From assembly GCF_958979055.1 (NCBI RefSeq), contig NC_084899.1:4153001-4217000 (forward strand): DNA of 64,000 nt, read 5' to 3'. The notes beneath the pieces were generated by a model. The model ran no database searches. It was not told the DNA's origin and was given only the letters and a program-made list of their open reading frames with translations. The position numbers were made by a program, and so were the translations under genes. The DNA comes from Alnus glutinosa (lineage: Eukaryota; Streptophyta; Magnoliopsida; Fagales; Betulaceae). Shown piece after piece: positions 47,796 through 59,667 of the stretch (within the stretch, counting starts at the first letter, position 1; every line of letters begins with the position of its first letter).

Positions 47796-50646
47796 ATGGC
47801 CTCCTTTACCTTCAACACTCTGCAAAGGCACCTCTTCTCCGTCACTCTCTGTAAGTACTCTTCCACTCTAAGAGGCTCTTAAATGTTATTTGTTTAATGT
47901 TTTTCACTTTCTCACGTTCCAAACACATACTTAAACGAAGTTTTTTTTTTTTCCTCTCCTTGTAGTTAGAGCGAATGTTAGTCACATTAAAACAAGGGTG
48001 TCTATTACAGACCAACCTCCAAAAAAAAACGTGAATTTAGGAACTGCAAAAGAAAATGGCGCTGGGTTTTCTTCTGCAAGGGCTATAGATGAAAGAATAG
48101 AGAGAAACGCTGTGAATAACCTTGGTGGTTCAGTGGTGGAGAAGACAGAATCAACAAAAGATAAAAACGTAAGGAAAAACTTGGGTTTTAGAGAAAGAAG
48201 GAAAGTTGGTTCTGGGAATTCTTCTTTGAGGTCTAAAGATGAGAAGATAATTGTGAATTCCACGAGTGTGGGTAGTTTCGTGGTTAATGAAAAGAAGGAG
48301 AAGAAACCCAAGAAAGGTGATGATAAGCAGGTGGGAGAGGAGCATAAGGGGAAGGGGTCTAAGAAAAATGAATCTCCAGAATTTCAGTTTAGGGTTGAAT
48401 TGGATATGTGTTCGAAAAGAGGGGATGTCTTGGGTGCAATTGAATCGTATGATAAGGCGCTAAGAGAAGGAACTAAGCTGGGGCAGTACCATTATACTGT
48501 ACTTTTGTATCTTTGTTCTTCTGCTGCTGTGGGTGTTATTTGCCCAGCTAAAAGTGGGAGTGGTAGTAGGAGTTTAAATACATTGGACTCATCTAATGGA
48601 GCTTCTAGTTTGAATTCCATGGGGTCGAGTGCACTGGGAGATAAGAGTAACAGGAATTTGGGTGATATGGAATTGGATATACCAGTTTCAGACAATGAGC
48701 AACAAGTTGATGTTGTTAGAAGTCATGGAACTACAAATAAAACGGAGTTGAATTCTAGTAGTAGGTTTGACCATTTAAGTAGTTCTTCTGATGAAAAGGA
48801 TAAATTGAGACAGTATTCTAATGAGTTTACAAAGTCAAAAGCTCAACTTTTGGATGGACTAAGTTATCCAGAAAAGGGTGGTAATAATATTTCAAACACA
48901 AAAGATGGGAGTGGAAACCGAGAAGATCATAAAATTCAGGTAGGTGAAGATGTCAAGTCGTATGCACTTCAAAGGGGATTTGAGATCTACAAGAAGATGT
49001 GTTTGGATAATGTCCCAATGAATGAAGCAGCATTGACATCCGTGGCTAGAATGGCAATGTCGATGGGTAATGGTGACCTGGCATTTGATATGGTGAAGCA
49101 AATGAAGCCATTGGGAGTAAATCCAAGATTGCGATCTTATGTTCCTGCTCTATCTTCCTTTTGCAATAGTGGAGATATTGACAAAGCATTTGCTGTTGAG
49201 AAACACATGTTGTCAAATGGTGTCTATCCAGAGGAGCCTGATTTGGAGGCACTCCTAAGAGTAAGTGTCGGAGCTGGTAAAGGTGACAAGGTGTACTACT
49301 TGTTGCATAAACTAAGAACAAGTGTGCGGAAGGTCTCGCCCACTACGGCAGATCTGATTGTTAAATGGTTTAATAGCAAGGCGGCTTCAAGAGTGGGGAA
49401 AACAAAATGGGATAAAAGTTTGATAAAGGAAGCAATTGCAAATGGAGGTGGAGGCTGGCATGGACAGGGCTGGTTAGGGAAAGGAAGGTGGAGCACTTCA
49501 TACACGACTGTTGGAGCTGATGGTTTGTGTAAATGCTGTGGGGAGAGGTTGGCAATGATTGACCTTGATCCTAAAGAAACAGAGAATTTTGCTGAGTCAG
49601 TTGCATCTATTGCTTTAAAGAGAGAGAAAAATTCAAGCTTTCAGAAATTTCAAGTATGAAAATCCCTTAATAATTCTTATTCCTAAATGAATTTGCGATA
49701 ACTTAATACAAAAAAAAAAAAAAAAAATCTTATTCCTAATCTTATATGTGATGTTTTAAGGGAAAATGAATAAATCTGTTATTGGCAGAAATGGCTTGAC
49801 TATTATGGACCTTTTGAAGCAGTGGTAGATGCTGCTAATATCGGCCTCTTCAGCCAGAAGAGATTTTTACCATCCAGGGTAAGGTATTTGATGTCTTAAG
49901 TGAATGGGATGCTAAAAGGCTTTATTTCTTTATTCACTTTTAGTGATTTTATTTTATTTTATTTTTTTGGGTTGGGGGTGTGTTGGGAATTCTTAGGTAA
50001 GTGCTGTTGTTAATGGAATACGCCAAAAGCTTCCTTCAAAGAAATGGCCTCTCATTGTTTTGCATAACAAGCGTATGACTGGACGGAAGATGGATGAACC
50101 AGTAAATAGGGCCTTGATTGAGAAGTGGAAAAATGCTGATGCACTCTATGCAACACCTACTGGGTCAAATGATGACTGGTGAGAAATATATACTCTTGGA
50201 ATTCATTTACCAAAGCATATATATGTTATACTTATAATTTATTACTTAATTTGATGTCAAGTTATTTCTATGATGTGTATGCACCTTGTTAATAACCTGT
50301 GCGTCAGGTACTGGTTGTATGCAGCTATAAAGTTTAAGTGCTTACTCGTGACCAATGATGAGATGAGAGACCATACATTTCAACTTCTAGGAAATGACTT
50401 TTTTCCAAAATGGAAAGAGAGGCACCAAGTGAGTGAAGCTCTTGAGATGAGAATTCAATGCTTTTTAAAGTAGTCCTTTTCTGTTGTATGTGTTTAGGTT
50501 GCAGATAGGTAATATTTTTAGTTAGTTCTCTCTTTTGTAGATAACTAGGTCCAAAACTGTTTCTACTTTGTGCAAACAATAGTGCGTGGTCTTCTTGAAT
50601 GACTTTTAATGTATTGCTAACGAAGTATCTTCTTCTTCTTCTTCTT

Positions 50647-50684
<38 letters not shown>

Positions 50685-52371
50685 CTTTTTTTTAATATAA
50701 GGTGCATTTCTGTTTTTCTGATGCTGGTCCAATCTTTCACATGCCTCCTCCTTGCTCTGTTGTGATTCAGGTCAGAACCAATTGGATGCTTTACTGTATG
50801 TTTTAAAAGTAAAGAAAAATGGATGAAATTCAGTATGATATGTGTATTTATGTGGGTCTGAGTAAAAAATTGTTGGAAGTTGATAAATCAGTAATCTGAA
50901 GCTCTTGGTGCAACATGATAACAGGAATCTGATAAAGGCCACTGGCATATTCCAGTTGTATCAGAACCTGATTATGAAGCAGAAAGAACCTGGCTATGTG
51001 TTACACGTGCTAAGTCACGTGTGGCAAGGCAAGATTCTGCCACTAGTCCTGAAGGTAATTCACTAATTTCAATCAAATTAAGCATTCCCATTTTAACCAT
51101 CCTGACTGGTAACAGGAAATCCACCATGCCTAGCGGCCTATCAATAACTATACTAAAAGTGTGTTGTGTGTTTCTTCAATCCCATAAAAATGCAAGCAAT
51201 CTTAAGTCCCTTTTATATAGCATATAAACTGAGTTCATGTTGATATTCACGAGATCTGGAGTGAGCGAAATTTACTCGTAAGGAATCGTTTATACCCAAT
51301 AGGATTTAAATATATTTCTGTTGATTATTACTTTTAAGTATGTATCCATAGATAATTCACTAAGTTCAATTAATGAATCTTAGAAGATGGGGGGGGGGGA
51401 CTAGGAATTTTTTCTTGGGATGGCCAAGCTATAATGTTGATACACAATTCTATACAAACTCAATATGTGTGTGTGTTATATAAATTAAATATAAAACGGA
51501 TAAGGAGTAAACGAGATCAGGAGTTTTTGTATTTGCTTGCAAAAGAAGTGAAATTGAGATAATCCTTAAGAAAGTGTAGTTGGTCGATTCATTTGTTCTG
51601 AATTTTCATGTTGGAATTTCTTTAGTGGCTTGATTTTTGTATAAAATTGCATTAAGACTACTAAAGATTTTTTTTTTTTTTGGTACTAATCAACTTTTAC
51701 AGTAATAATAATGTATGTGAATGGGGCTTAATAAAGTCTCGTAATTTTAACTATTCCCAATAAGATACCATTGTCTTTTTGGAACTTCTTTTAAACTCCT
51801 TTACTCATTCTTTTTGGAGACAAAGTCTTGAAAACTCTAATTTTGATGGAGACTATAATGTGGTTCCACCTATGTTTGAGAATGATTAATTATTTTTAAT
51901 TGTGGAGTTTCATGTGTTATTATGGGGTTTCAGCTATTCTCCTTGTTGAAAACTTCAACACTATCTACGTAACTTGCAAGAAACTAAAATATACAGAAGC
52001 TTCCATGCCTATTTATTAGGTTTCTTATTTAACACAACATCCTTTTGGCATAGAGATATGAATATGCGTTGATTGTTTTTCTTACAAACATTTTTTTTGC
52101 TGTTCATTGTGTTCTCTTGTAATAAATAGAATCACTATCCCTTCAATCTAACGAGGGACATGCAAGGTCAGGTTTTCGAACTGAAGTGAAGATAAAGCCA
52201 GAACTGAGTCATGCGAATCCTGAAAATACTAAAAGTCCATCTCAGGAAATCTACAAAAGTCTCAGAGATATTCTGTCAGAATCTGTGCATTCAAATGATA
52301 ATCACACTATACTCCCACAGATTGAGGCTGCAGAGATGTTTGGTAACTGCATAATTGATTTTCAAATATAA
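47796..52371 (+). CDS. PRORP1: Proteinaceous RNase P (PRORP), organelle type, with long insertions
   Basis: Exons 47796-47850, 47966-49653, 49789-49878, 49997-50178, 50308-50428, 50702-50770, 50925-51054, 52130-52371; 858 aa as modelled (Arabidopsis PRORP1 is 572). It removes 5' leaders from tRNA precursors as a protein-only enzyme. PPR helices start at about residue 155 (SPEFQFRVELDMCSKRGD) and resume near 350. Zinc ligands Cys540 and Cys543 (LCKCCGERL), His743 and Cys760. The NYN-type nuclease has Asp595 (VVDAANIGLF), Asp670-Asp671 (SNDDWYW) and Asp689 (TNDEMRDH): the same spacings (75 and 94) as D399, D474 and D493 of AtPRORP1. The N-terminus (MASFTFNTLQRHLFSVT) suits organelle import. A Ser/Asn/Gly-rich loop of about 130 residues splits the PPR domain, and the C-terminus is about 95 residues longer than usual. 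The C-terminal end is least certain. Confidence 0.93.
50648..50698. repeat. Long T tract in a PRORP intron
   Basis: A CTT repeat followed by about 36 T bases and another T-rich piece, directly before the acceptor of exon 6 (TATAAG|GTGC). It acts as an overlong pyrimidine tract and is a likely place for length errors in the assembly. Confidence 0.8.
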
Positions 52372-53014
52372 TGGCTGTTTTGTTAAGGACCTCAAAATGA
52401 TGCTGTGGAAAATCGAACTCCAAACCAAGAGCTCCTTCAACAGTTATGTTCTTGTGCGAACTACACAAAGCTCTGACAGTCTAGAAAACCGGCCTTTTTG
52501 GAGCTGCTGATGTTAAATGTACTATATCAATGTTTTTTAGCCATCAAAAGGTTAACCTTTTTGGAGTAATAGCTAGTTTTTGTGAGCTGCCATTACCTCT
52601 TTCTGGAGTTTCTCTCAGGGTTGGTTACGAGTGGAGGGAATTTATGGAGGGTGGAGTCTTCTATCATCTTTCTGTATAATCATGTTTTCATTTGCTCATA
52701 AAGAAAAGATTTTGCTCTGCACCTCTGTTGAACTGTTTGACCAGCAAGCAGTCATTTTTTGTCTTTGAGCAACATACCCCAGATGTTTAGATACTTGGAT
52801 CTAACTCCAAGGATATTTTTTTTTTAAAAAATAAAATTCTTCAGATTTTCATTTTAATAAACCACCAACTATAGATAATCAATCAGGTGGAATCCATCCA
52901 GCAGTGACAGCAGCCATGTGCTATGATTCTCAAACCATGATAGTTGTCTCTCGGCCAGTAATTGTTACTTTTTGCAATGTTCATCTCGGTCCATTAACTT
53001 ACTGGCGGATGCAA
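52372..53014. other. 3' UTR of PRORP and intergenic space
   Basis: The PRORP 3' UTR probably runs to about 52720. Afterwards no gene; the interval ends at a hAT-type MITE. Confidence 0.45.
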
Positions 53015-53183
53015 ATTCAGGGACAGACCTAGAAACTCTTATGGGCAAGGCCGGTTGTCAAAAAAATTTCTTGGCAAGCGCTAATAGGCTAAATTTTTAA
53101 TTTTTTACTTTTAAAAAAAATTCAACTACTAATTTGTTTTTTTAAGAAATTGGGGGGGAGGGGTATGATGCCCCTCCGTCAGT
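53015..53183. mobile_element. Small hAT-type MITE (169 bp), copy 1
   Basis: Begins near CAGGGACAGACCTAG and ends near CCCCTCCGTCAGT; flanked by exact 8-bp duplications GGATGCAA (53007-53014 and 53184-53191). Almost the same length and text (accession to an AT-rich middle, then a G/C run) as the element at 55139-55308. No coding capacity. Confidence 0.75.
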
Positions 53184-53364
53184 GGATGCAATCAAATTTG
53201 ATTTGCACGTGCATTTTTTAAAATGTACGTAGGTGAGAATTACATGCTCAAAAACATGTCTATTTAATAAATTGGGTTGAAGAAAATTCTAGGACAAAAC
53301 TTAGTTCATAATATTAAATAGAGTTGAAGAAAATTCTAGGACAAAACTTAGTTCATAATTTTTA

Positions 53365-53859
53365 GCGTTAAATAACTTATTGGTACCTGAGTTTTGGAAA
53401 TTTTATTTTTTGGTACATGAGTTTTAATTTGCATCACAGATGGTACTTTGGTTTTTGGGAAAGACTGAATTTATACTTCAGTCAAGTTTTCTGTCCAAAA
53501 ACTAATAGCCCGCCACGTCATTGCCACTTAGCATCATTAGGAACACGACACCTGTCCTTTGAGACATGTCACCACTCACATAATTGCCAAATCATTCAAA
53601 CAATTTGTAATTTTTAAATTTTTTTTGGGTGATTTGGTAATTATGTGGGTGCTGACATGTCACAAGGGATATATATCGTGTTCTTAGTGATACTAAGTGG
53701 CAGAGATGTGGTGAGCCGTTAGTTTTTGGACTGAAAACTTAACTGAGGTACCAATTCAGTATTTTTTCAAAACCGAGGTACCATCTGTGATGTAAATTGA
53801 AACTCATGTATTAAAAAATAAAGTTTTTAAAACGCATGTACCAATAAGGTATTTAATCT
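53365..53859. mobile_element. Mutator-type foldback MITE (495 bp)
   Basis: Long inverted arms of about 240 bp each: left TTAAATAACTTATTGGTAC, right on the other strand TTAAATACCTTATTGGTAC; both arms carry ATCACAGATGGTAC and GCCACTTAG. An exact 9-bp duplication TAATTTTTA flanks it (53356-53364 and 53860-53868). It lies between PRORP and ABIL. No coding capacity. Confidence 0.92.
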
Positions 53860-54137
53860 TAATTTTTATAAAAAAAAAAAGAAAAAGAAAAAGGAAAGCC
53901 GGGAACTTTACAATAATTTTTGGACCAAAAGGTCTCCTCATTTTCCCTGGGTGAATGGTAATCACGAGTTCAAGTTATATGTCAGTTGCAGAGTACTCTG
54001 GCTAGTGCTGCTCATGCTGTCAGCCAGCCGGCCCACTGCATGCGCTTTTGGAAAAGAACGAACACAAAATCACGGGAGCTGAGACTATTTTTGTCATCTT
54101 CCTCAATCTCTAGAGGGTTATCAGAATCTCCTCTTTA

Positions 54138-56817
54138 ATGGGTTTTGGTTGTCATTCCATTCCAGCTTTAGAACATCACGAGTCTCCACTCACCGACCCC
54201 CTCTCGGTCCCCATCTTTTTTACTGACAAAAAAAAAGGGCATATATGCATGCCCAGTACTTCCAAACAGGCCATGGAAAGACAAGGAGAGCTTGCGCGCA
54301 TACATATCCAAACTTCTATCTTCAACGTCTCCAAAGAGATCAGAATGCACAACTCTAAGTCTTCTTCTTTTTCTTCTTCATCCTTCCAAAGTCTAGAAGA
54401 CGAGCCTGTGGCTGATCAGGATATCACACGCTTTGACAAGTCTCTCCAGGTGAACTTTCATCACCGATCTTCTTCTTCATTGATCTCTTTCTAGCTGCAT
54501 GCGTACATGTTTTGTGGGCTTTTGTTTATTTCATTGTTATGCGCGCGCAGGAGCTTAGACAGTTCCGTGCTCAGCTTCATTCTGCCGCCGATTATTCCGA
54601 AACCACATTCTTGAATGCCAAAGAGAAGAAAATGTGAGTGTCCTAACTCCGACAATTTGCTACAAATGTTGTTACGGGTGCTATAACTTTTATTATAAGT
54701 CGTGACAACTGGCAAGTGTCATATGAACGATAACATTAATAATAAAAAAAATTGTAGTATTTCGAACGTTTTCTTCTTCTTCTTAAGTGATATATATATA
54801 TAGTGGTATGTATGGCTAGGCTTGTTGAATGGCATGCACAGAATCCTCTCCGCTTGAAACGGAGAAGGTTATCTCTATTTAGTATTTAGTTATAAAGTAG
54901 GACAACTATACCCCTATTTTATAATTAAATGGACTCTCTATTTTAAATGGAGAGATTCAAATTCATTGGGATCATCAATCACGTTTTGATCTTATCAGGT
55001 CAGCATCTGGGACCCTCTATTGGTGGGCCGCATCTGACATGGTCAGATCAGGACACTATAGCCTACTGGGGAGATCTGTTTTTCTTTTCAATTTATTTTG
55101 TCAGTTCAACACCGGTAACGCTACCCTATTAACTGGCCCAGGGGCGGACCTACATAGGGACAGGGGGCTTGGCCCCTCCCAGTCCCAAAATTTTTCAAAA
55201 AAAATTGAAATTAAAATTTTACCTCCTAAATTTTTTTAGTCTTACTCCCTCAAAATTTTTTATTTTTAATTTGGCTCTTCCATTTTTAAAAGTCTGGTTC
55301 CGCCACTGAACTGGCCATTATTTATGGGGCCATTGAACGTACAAGTCACCCGTTGATGTGATTATAAAAAAAAAGAAAGATTAAATACAAATTTGATCAT
55401 TTGATTTACCACCTAATTATCAAAAAGCTATTCCATATTTAAAAGTGATAAAATTTGATCAATGCGGTTTTCACCTCTATTAAAATGATCAGGTTCCACT
55501 TAAACATTTACCGAATAAACACACTAGCAATTTTTTTTGGCCACCAAAGATTTATAAAACGTTATTACGTGTACATATAATTTGCTATATCAACAAGCCC
55601 CTTAAAGCAAAACAAAAAATACAACGAAAAAAAATAAGAAAGAAGAGCAACCCATCACTCCACAAAGCCTTTGTGGAGGTACGTGGGTCATGGGGAACCC
55701 ACCCCACGGCTTATCTTCTCCCGTGTTTGCATGGGTGGTTTGCAAGGGACTCTCATACCCTCTTGACCACCGTAAAAGTGGGGCGGCCCATAATCACCTT
55801 TGTGGACCATGGGGTGGGGGTCCTTGCGAGTCTGCGACCCAACCTTCTCACGTTGGGGTGGGTCGTGGGGGAATGACCCCACTTCCATGGGGTTGGTCGC
55901 AAGGGGACCCCGCCCACAAGCCACCTCTATGAGGATGGGCGTGAGTCACTGAAGAATCTGGCCACTACTATCTGCAAAGGGGATTTCTCCTATTGTCACC
56001 CTTTCCTCTTCCTCCTCCTTCTTCTCCTTCCTTTTTTTTTTTTTTTTTTTTTTTTCTTAATTCTTTTGAAAAAACTACATTTATCCCCCTTTAATTACTA
56101 ACCAATTTGTAATGTCCTATAAACTTAAAAGTTTGCAATTGACTCTCTCTCAAACTACGAGTAATGTTATAAAGAGGATCTATGATTTAATAATAATTTT
56201 AAAAGCCACATCAATTTTAGAAAGACTTAATAAAAACATAAGTCATTGTTATAGCATTACTCCTCAACTACTAGACACTTTTACTTTGCCCCCTCCGTCA
56301 TGATATTATTTTGTTAACCTAGATGAAAAATGTATCATGTGAACCATGCATGATGTAAAATGTTCATTATAACTCCTATTAGCTAGATGTGTAAAAATAC
56401 AATTATACCTTTAGATTAAAAAAAAAAAAAAACCCTCCTTGGCTTGGCCGTGTGTCTCCTCTTACTATTTGATGCATGGGTATGATGAACATTTTAAATT
56501 TTAAATTTTTTAATTTTTAATTTTTAATTTTTTATGGTAGATAGAGGAAAGAATCATTTTGATAAAGTGTAAATTAAAGTAGGTCACTGTTAGTGCCATT
56601 TTGAAAACGGTCAGTCGTTTATCGTTTGCATATTTTGCAGTGTGATGGAAAACACAAAAGAGTACATATGCCGGGCGGTGGTGAGTGTTGTTGACCACCT
56701 TGGGACTGTCTCTGCCAACCTTAACGGCTGCCTTTCTCAGACCAATGCATTTTCCGAGGCCGAGCTTCGAATCAATTGCCTAAAACAAGTTAGTTTTTTT
56801 TTTTTTTTTTTTTTTTT

Positions 56818-56859
<42 letters not shown>

Positions 56860-57388
56860 TTTTGCTGATCATTCTCATTTATAATGCATGCATGCCAATC
56901 AACGACTATATATATATATATATATCGTTGGAAGATTACAAAGTTGTAACAAGAACTCTTCGTGAAACTTGTTTGGTGCTTTGACAGAGACTTCTCGTTT
57001 GCGAACAATATGCCCACAAGCTCGCTCTGACTCAACTACGGTGGAGGGAGAATTTAACAAGATATCATCGACGTTATTTGTCAAAGCGTAATTATCATCT
57101 CTACATATACAACTTTTTTTATTTTTATTTTTATTTTTGAAAAACTTCGTTTATCACCATTGATGTTTCATCATTTTTACAATTATACTTATAAACTTTA
57201 AAGGTATCAATTTAGTGTATCTATCTTTAAATTTCAATTAATTTGTTAAAATTTTTCGTTAAATCCTAACGGAGGAGTGTCAAAATTCATAAAATACCAT
57301 TTCATTTTTTTTAGGAAATTAAAAAAAAAAAGAAAGAAAAAATTGTAAGGATTTAAGCGTTGGTCATGATTATATTTAATGGAATTTG

Positions 57389-57448
<60 letters not shown>

Positions 57449-58745
57449 AAAAAAAATTGGCATTTTGAGAAATTTTGACAAGATTTAACGAAAAATTCTA
57501 ACAGAGTGGTGAAATTGAAAAAATTGAAAGGTAGATACACTAAACTGATACTTTTTAAAGTTTAAGGGCATGATTACAAAAGTGATGAAAGATCGGGGTG
57601 GTAAGTGGAGTTTTTTATTTTATTTTATTTTATTATTATTATTTTTTAAATGTGTATAATTTTTTTTATTTTTATTTATTTATTTGATTAGCAACGGCAA
57701 ACGTTGAGAAAGCATGTGAAGGTTCAAGGTAAAATCTTTTCCTTTTGATAATCTCGATCACAACACTGAAGTATTTCAGGGATATCGATGTAATTGGGTT
57801 GTTGGCTGCATGGCTTCAAACCCAAGAACACATTTTCTTTCTCAAGTAAAATTGAATTGAATTAAATTGTTCAGATTATATTACTTTAGTACGTATTTAC
57901 CATTAAATGATATATAATGCATGCATGAATTAAGAGAAAATAATTAAGTTCTTCTAAAGCTGGTAAATATTGATCAGATTACATAACATGATAAATTTAA
58001 TATTAATGCAGGGATAGTACTACTGATGATCAAACTAGTTGCAGAATATTCGTAGATATTGATCAACATGAGCTTGTCAGAGCTGAGGAGGAAATTCCAC
58101 TTTTCTTGTACACATACACTCACAAGCCATCTCTTGAGAAAGCAAATAGCGACTTAACATTAGGTAAATTATCACTTTAATTTCCTTGTTTATATATGAA
58201 AACACCAAACTTTAATACTACTTTTGTTCTTTCACGTGGCTTGTGTAGTGTCGTTGCCTGTTCGTGATGGTTTGTCGGCATTGTCAAAACGTTTGATTAA
58301 TCCTACATTTCATTTCCAGGTTGGTGATCAGGTTATATTATATATAAAATGCCTCTTATACCATTCCATAACCTCACGAATGTAAATATATGTGAACGTC
58401 CCATATTGCCTGAATATAGAAATGGGGATGTACATGCTTATATATATGTATATTATCGCATCTTTTTTGATACAATGCGTGCACGTTTTACTGCGGAGTT
58501 CTGATAGGTTCATAGTCATTACGTCTTTAAGATGCGTTGTTGTTAAGAAATGTGCGAATATACTTATAAGCACATCCCCGATGTGGCGATGCGGGACGTT
58601 GACATAGTATATACGAATTTTTCATCCTATCTTTTGCATGCTTTTGTTGCAGGCCAGTACTACTCAGAAAAGTGGGCGCCATAGAAGATCAGTGCATGGC
58701 AGTGATATCTTATCCCTTATTCGGCGAGCTAAACGAACAGCATGA
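54138..58745 (+). CDS. ABI-like (ABIL) subunit of the SCAR/WAVE complex
   Basis: Exons 54138-54449, 54551-54633, 56641-56788, 56988-57087, 57692-57728, 58012-58163, 58249-58319 and 58653-58745, all GT-AG; 331 aa from the first ATG. In-frame ATGs at 54249, 54273 and 54345 are possible; 54345 (MHNSKSSSF) would give 262 aa and fits plant ABIL N-termini better. Conserved features: RFDKSLQELRQFRAQLHSAA, YSETTFL, then the coiled-coil MENTKEYICRAVVSVVDHLG, PLFLYTYTHKPS, and the end GSDILSLIRRAKRTA. ABIL proteins join NAP1, PIR and SCAR to activate ARP2/3 actin nucleation at the plasma membrane during trichome and pavement-cell growth. Introns carry several MITEs. Paralogue (ABIL1-4) not determined. 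Confidence 0.88.
55139..55308. mobile_element. Small hAT-type MITE (170 bp), copy 2, in ABIL intron 2
   Basis: Ends CAGGGGCGGACC and, on the other strand, CAGTGGCGGAACC; flanked by exact 8-bp duplications AACTGGCC (55131-55138 and 55309-55316). AT-rich middle. Same family as 53015-53183, 2 kb away. Confidence 0.93.
55650..55965. other. GC-rich block in ABIL intron 2, nature unknown
   Basis: About 300 bp far richer in G and C than the intron around it, with many phrases such as GGGTGGG, ACCCCAC, TTTGTGG and GGTCGC in both orientations (CACAAAGCCTTTGTGG, a 16-bp palindrome, opens it). It has short open frames on both strands but nothing I recognise. It is probably repeat-derived. Confidence 0.5.
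56159..56262. mobile_element. Short inverted-repeat element in ABIL intron 2
   Basis: Left GAGTAATGTTATAA and right, on the other strand, GAGTAATGCTATAA, about 104 bp apart. Flanks CTCAAACTAC and CTCAACTAC agree apart from one base. Termini resemble the Mutator-type family at 6482 and 10602. Confidence 0.55.
56822..56858. repeat. AT microsatellite in ABIL intron 3
   Basis: Uninterrupted AT run preceded by a T run (56793-56818), directly after the exon 3 donor. Confidence 0.9.
57139..57616. mobile_element. Foldback MITE in ABIL intron 4
   Basis: Inverted arms: left AAACTTCGTTTATCACC, then ATCAATTTAGTGTATCTA; right on the other strand AAACTCCACTTACCACCC, then ATCAGTTTAGTGTATCTA. The middle holds an AT run (57392-57445). 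Flanks are too T/A-rich to prove a target duplication. It is the same size class (about 480 bp) as the Mutator-type foldbacks at 20553 and 53365 but a different sequence family. Confidence 0.75.
57392..57445. repeat. AT microsatellite inside the intron 4 foldback
   Basis: Uninterrupted AT/TA run of about 54 bp at the hairpin loop. Confidence 0.9.
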
Positions 58746-59186
58746 TGAATAATATTCTTGAGTGGAAAATGCTTTCTTAGGTAGATGTTTTGAAGTTTCT
58801 CTATATGGGGTAGTTCTTCAGAAAATTAGGACAATGAGAACATAAATACCTTTAGTGTTGGAACAAAATTTGGAATTTCTATCTTGTTATGACTCTGCCT
58901 AATGCAGTGTATGTTCCTTTATGAGAAATTTTACTTTTGATGATTGTTGATTCGTGGGTTTGTTAGAATATTAATTTAAATAATTAAGTTCATTCTTTTC
59001 TATCAGTACTGTTTGAGTTAATGTCTCGCATGAATTGCTGAAACGTCTCTTGATTCTGTAATTATCATTGAGCAATGACAGCATGGTTGTGATTATATAA
59101 AACACTTGCTAGCCTTTATGATCACACAGTTCACACTCCCACAGTGGTTATTTTGGAGATGAACTTGTAACTGGTTTGGTGTTTTC

Positions 59187-59263
59187 TGTTAAAGTATTGG
59201 TTAAGTGATTAAATTTATTTATTTTTATTAGTTTAAGCTTTTAAGATAAGTGGTGATTTAACA
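59187..59263 (+). mobile_element. Solo LTR of the TRIM family seen at 20133
   Basis: TGTTAAAG at the start, TAAGTGATTAAATT near the middle, and GATAAGTGGTGATTTAACA at the end match the right LTR at 20310-20386, and the length is the same (77 bp). No clear target duplication, so it could be a fragment. It lies between ABIL and the RopGEF gene. Confidence 0.75.
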
Positions 59264-59667
59264 CTTTGATCATCAAGAGGAAGAGTTGAAGATTGCGTTG
59301 ATGTTCAAAGACAGTTCGTCATATGTCATAAAGGACAAAAGCATAGAGAGAAAACATGAAACCGAAAGGACAGCAAAAGAGAGAAGAGTCGTAGGTAAAT
59401 AAGGAAGTACATAGGCTACAATGCCAAGAAAGGAAGAAAGCAAATTCCAAATGCATAAGCGGACTTCCCTTTCCACCGTAGGAAGGAAGCACAGTACAAG
59501 AATTACTAGCTCATCATCAACAGAATCCTACATGCCAACAACATGGGTCTGTCTGAATATATTTACATTTGACTAGTTTTACTATCTTTCTCCATGTTTG
59601 TCTGCTGGATCCTCTCTCTCTCTCTCTCTTTGTGCTTTTCTCGATCCTATTAATGCTACTGCATGCA

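Noticed and set aside
47768-47850. Upstream ATG of PRORP (MTASSSNGHKW frame)
   Set aside because: It reads out of frame with the long PRORP exon after splicing; the ATG at 47796 joins in frame and gives a presequence-like N-terminus.
55673-55932. Overlapping frames in the GC-rich block of ABIL intron 2
   Set aside because: Open on both strands simply because stop codons are rare in GC-rich repeats; no conserved motif seen.
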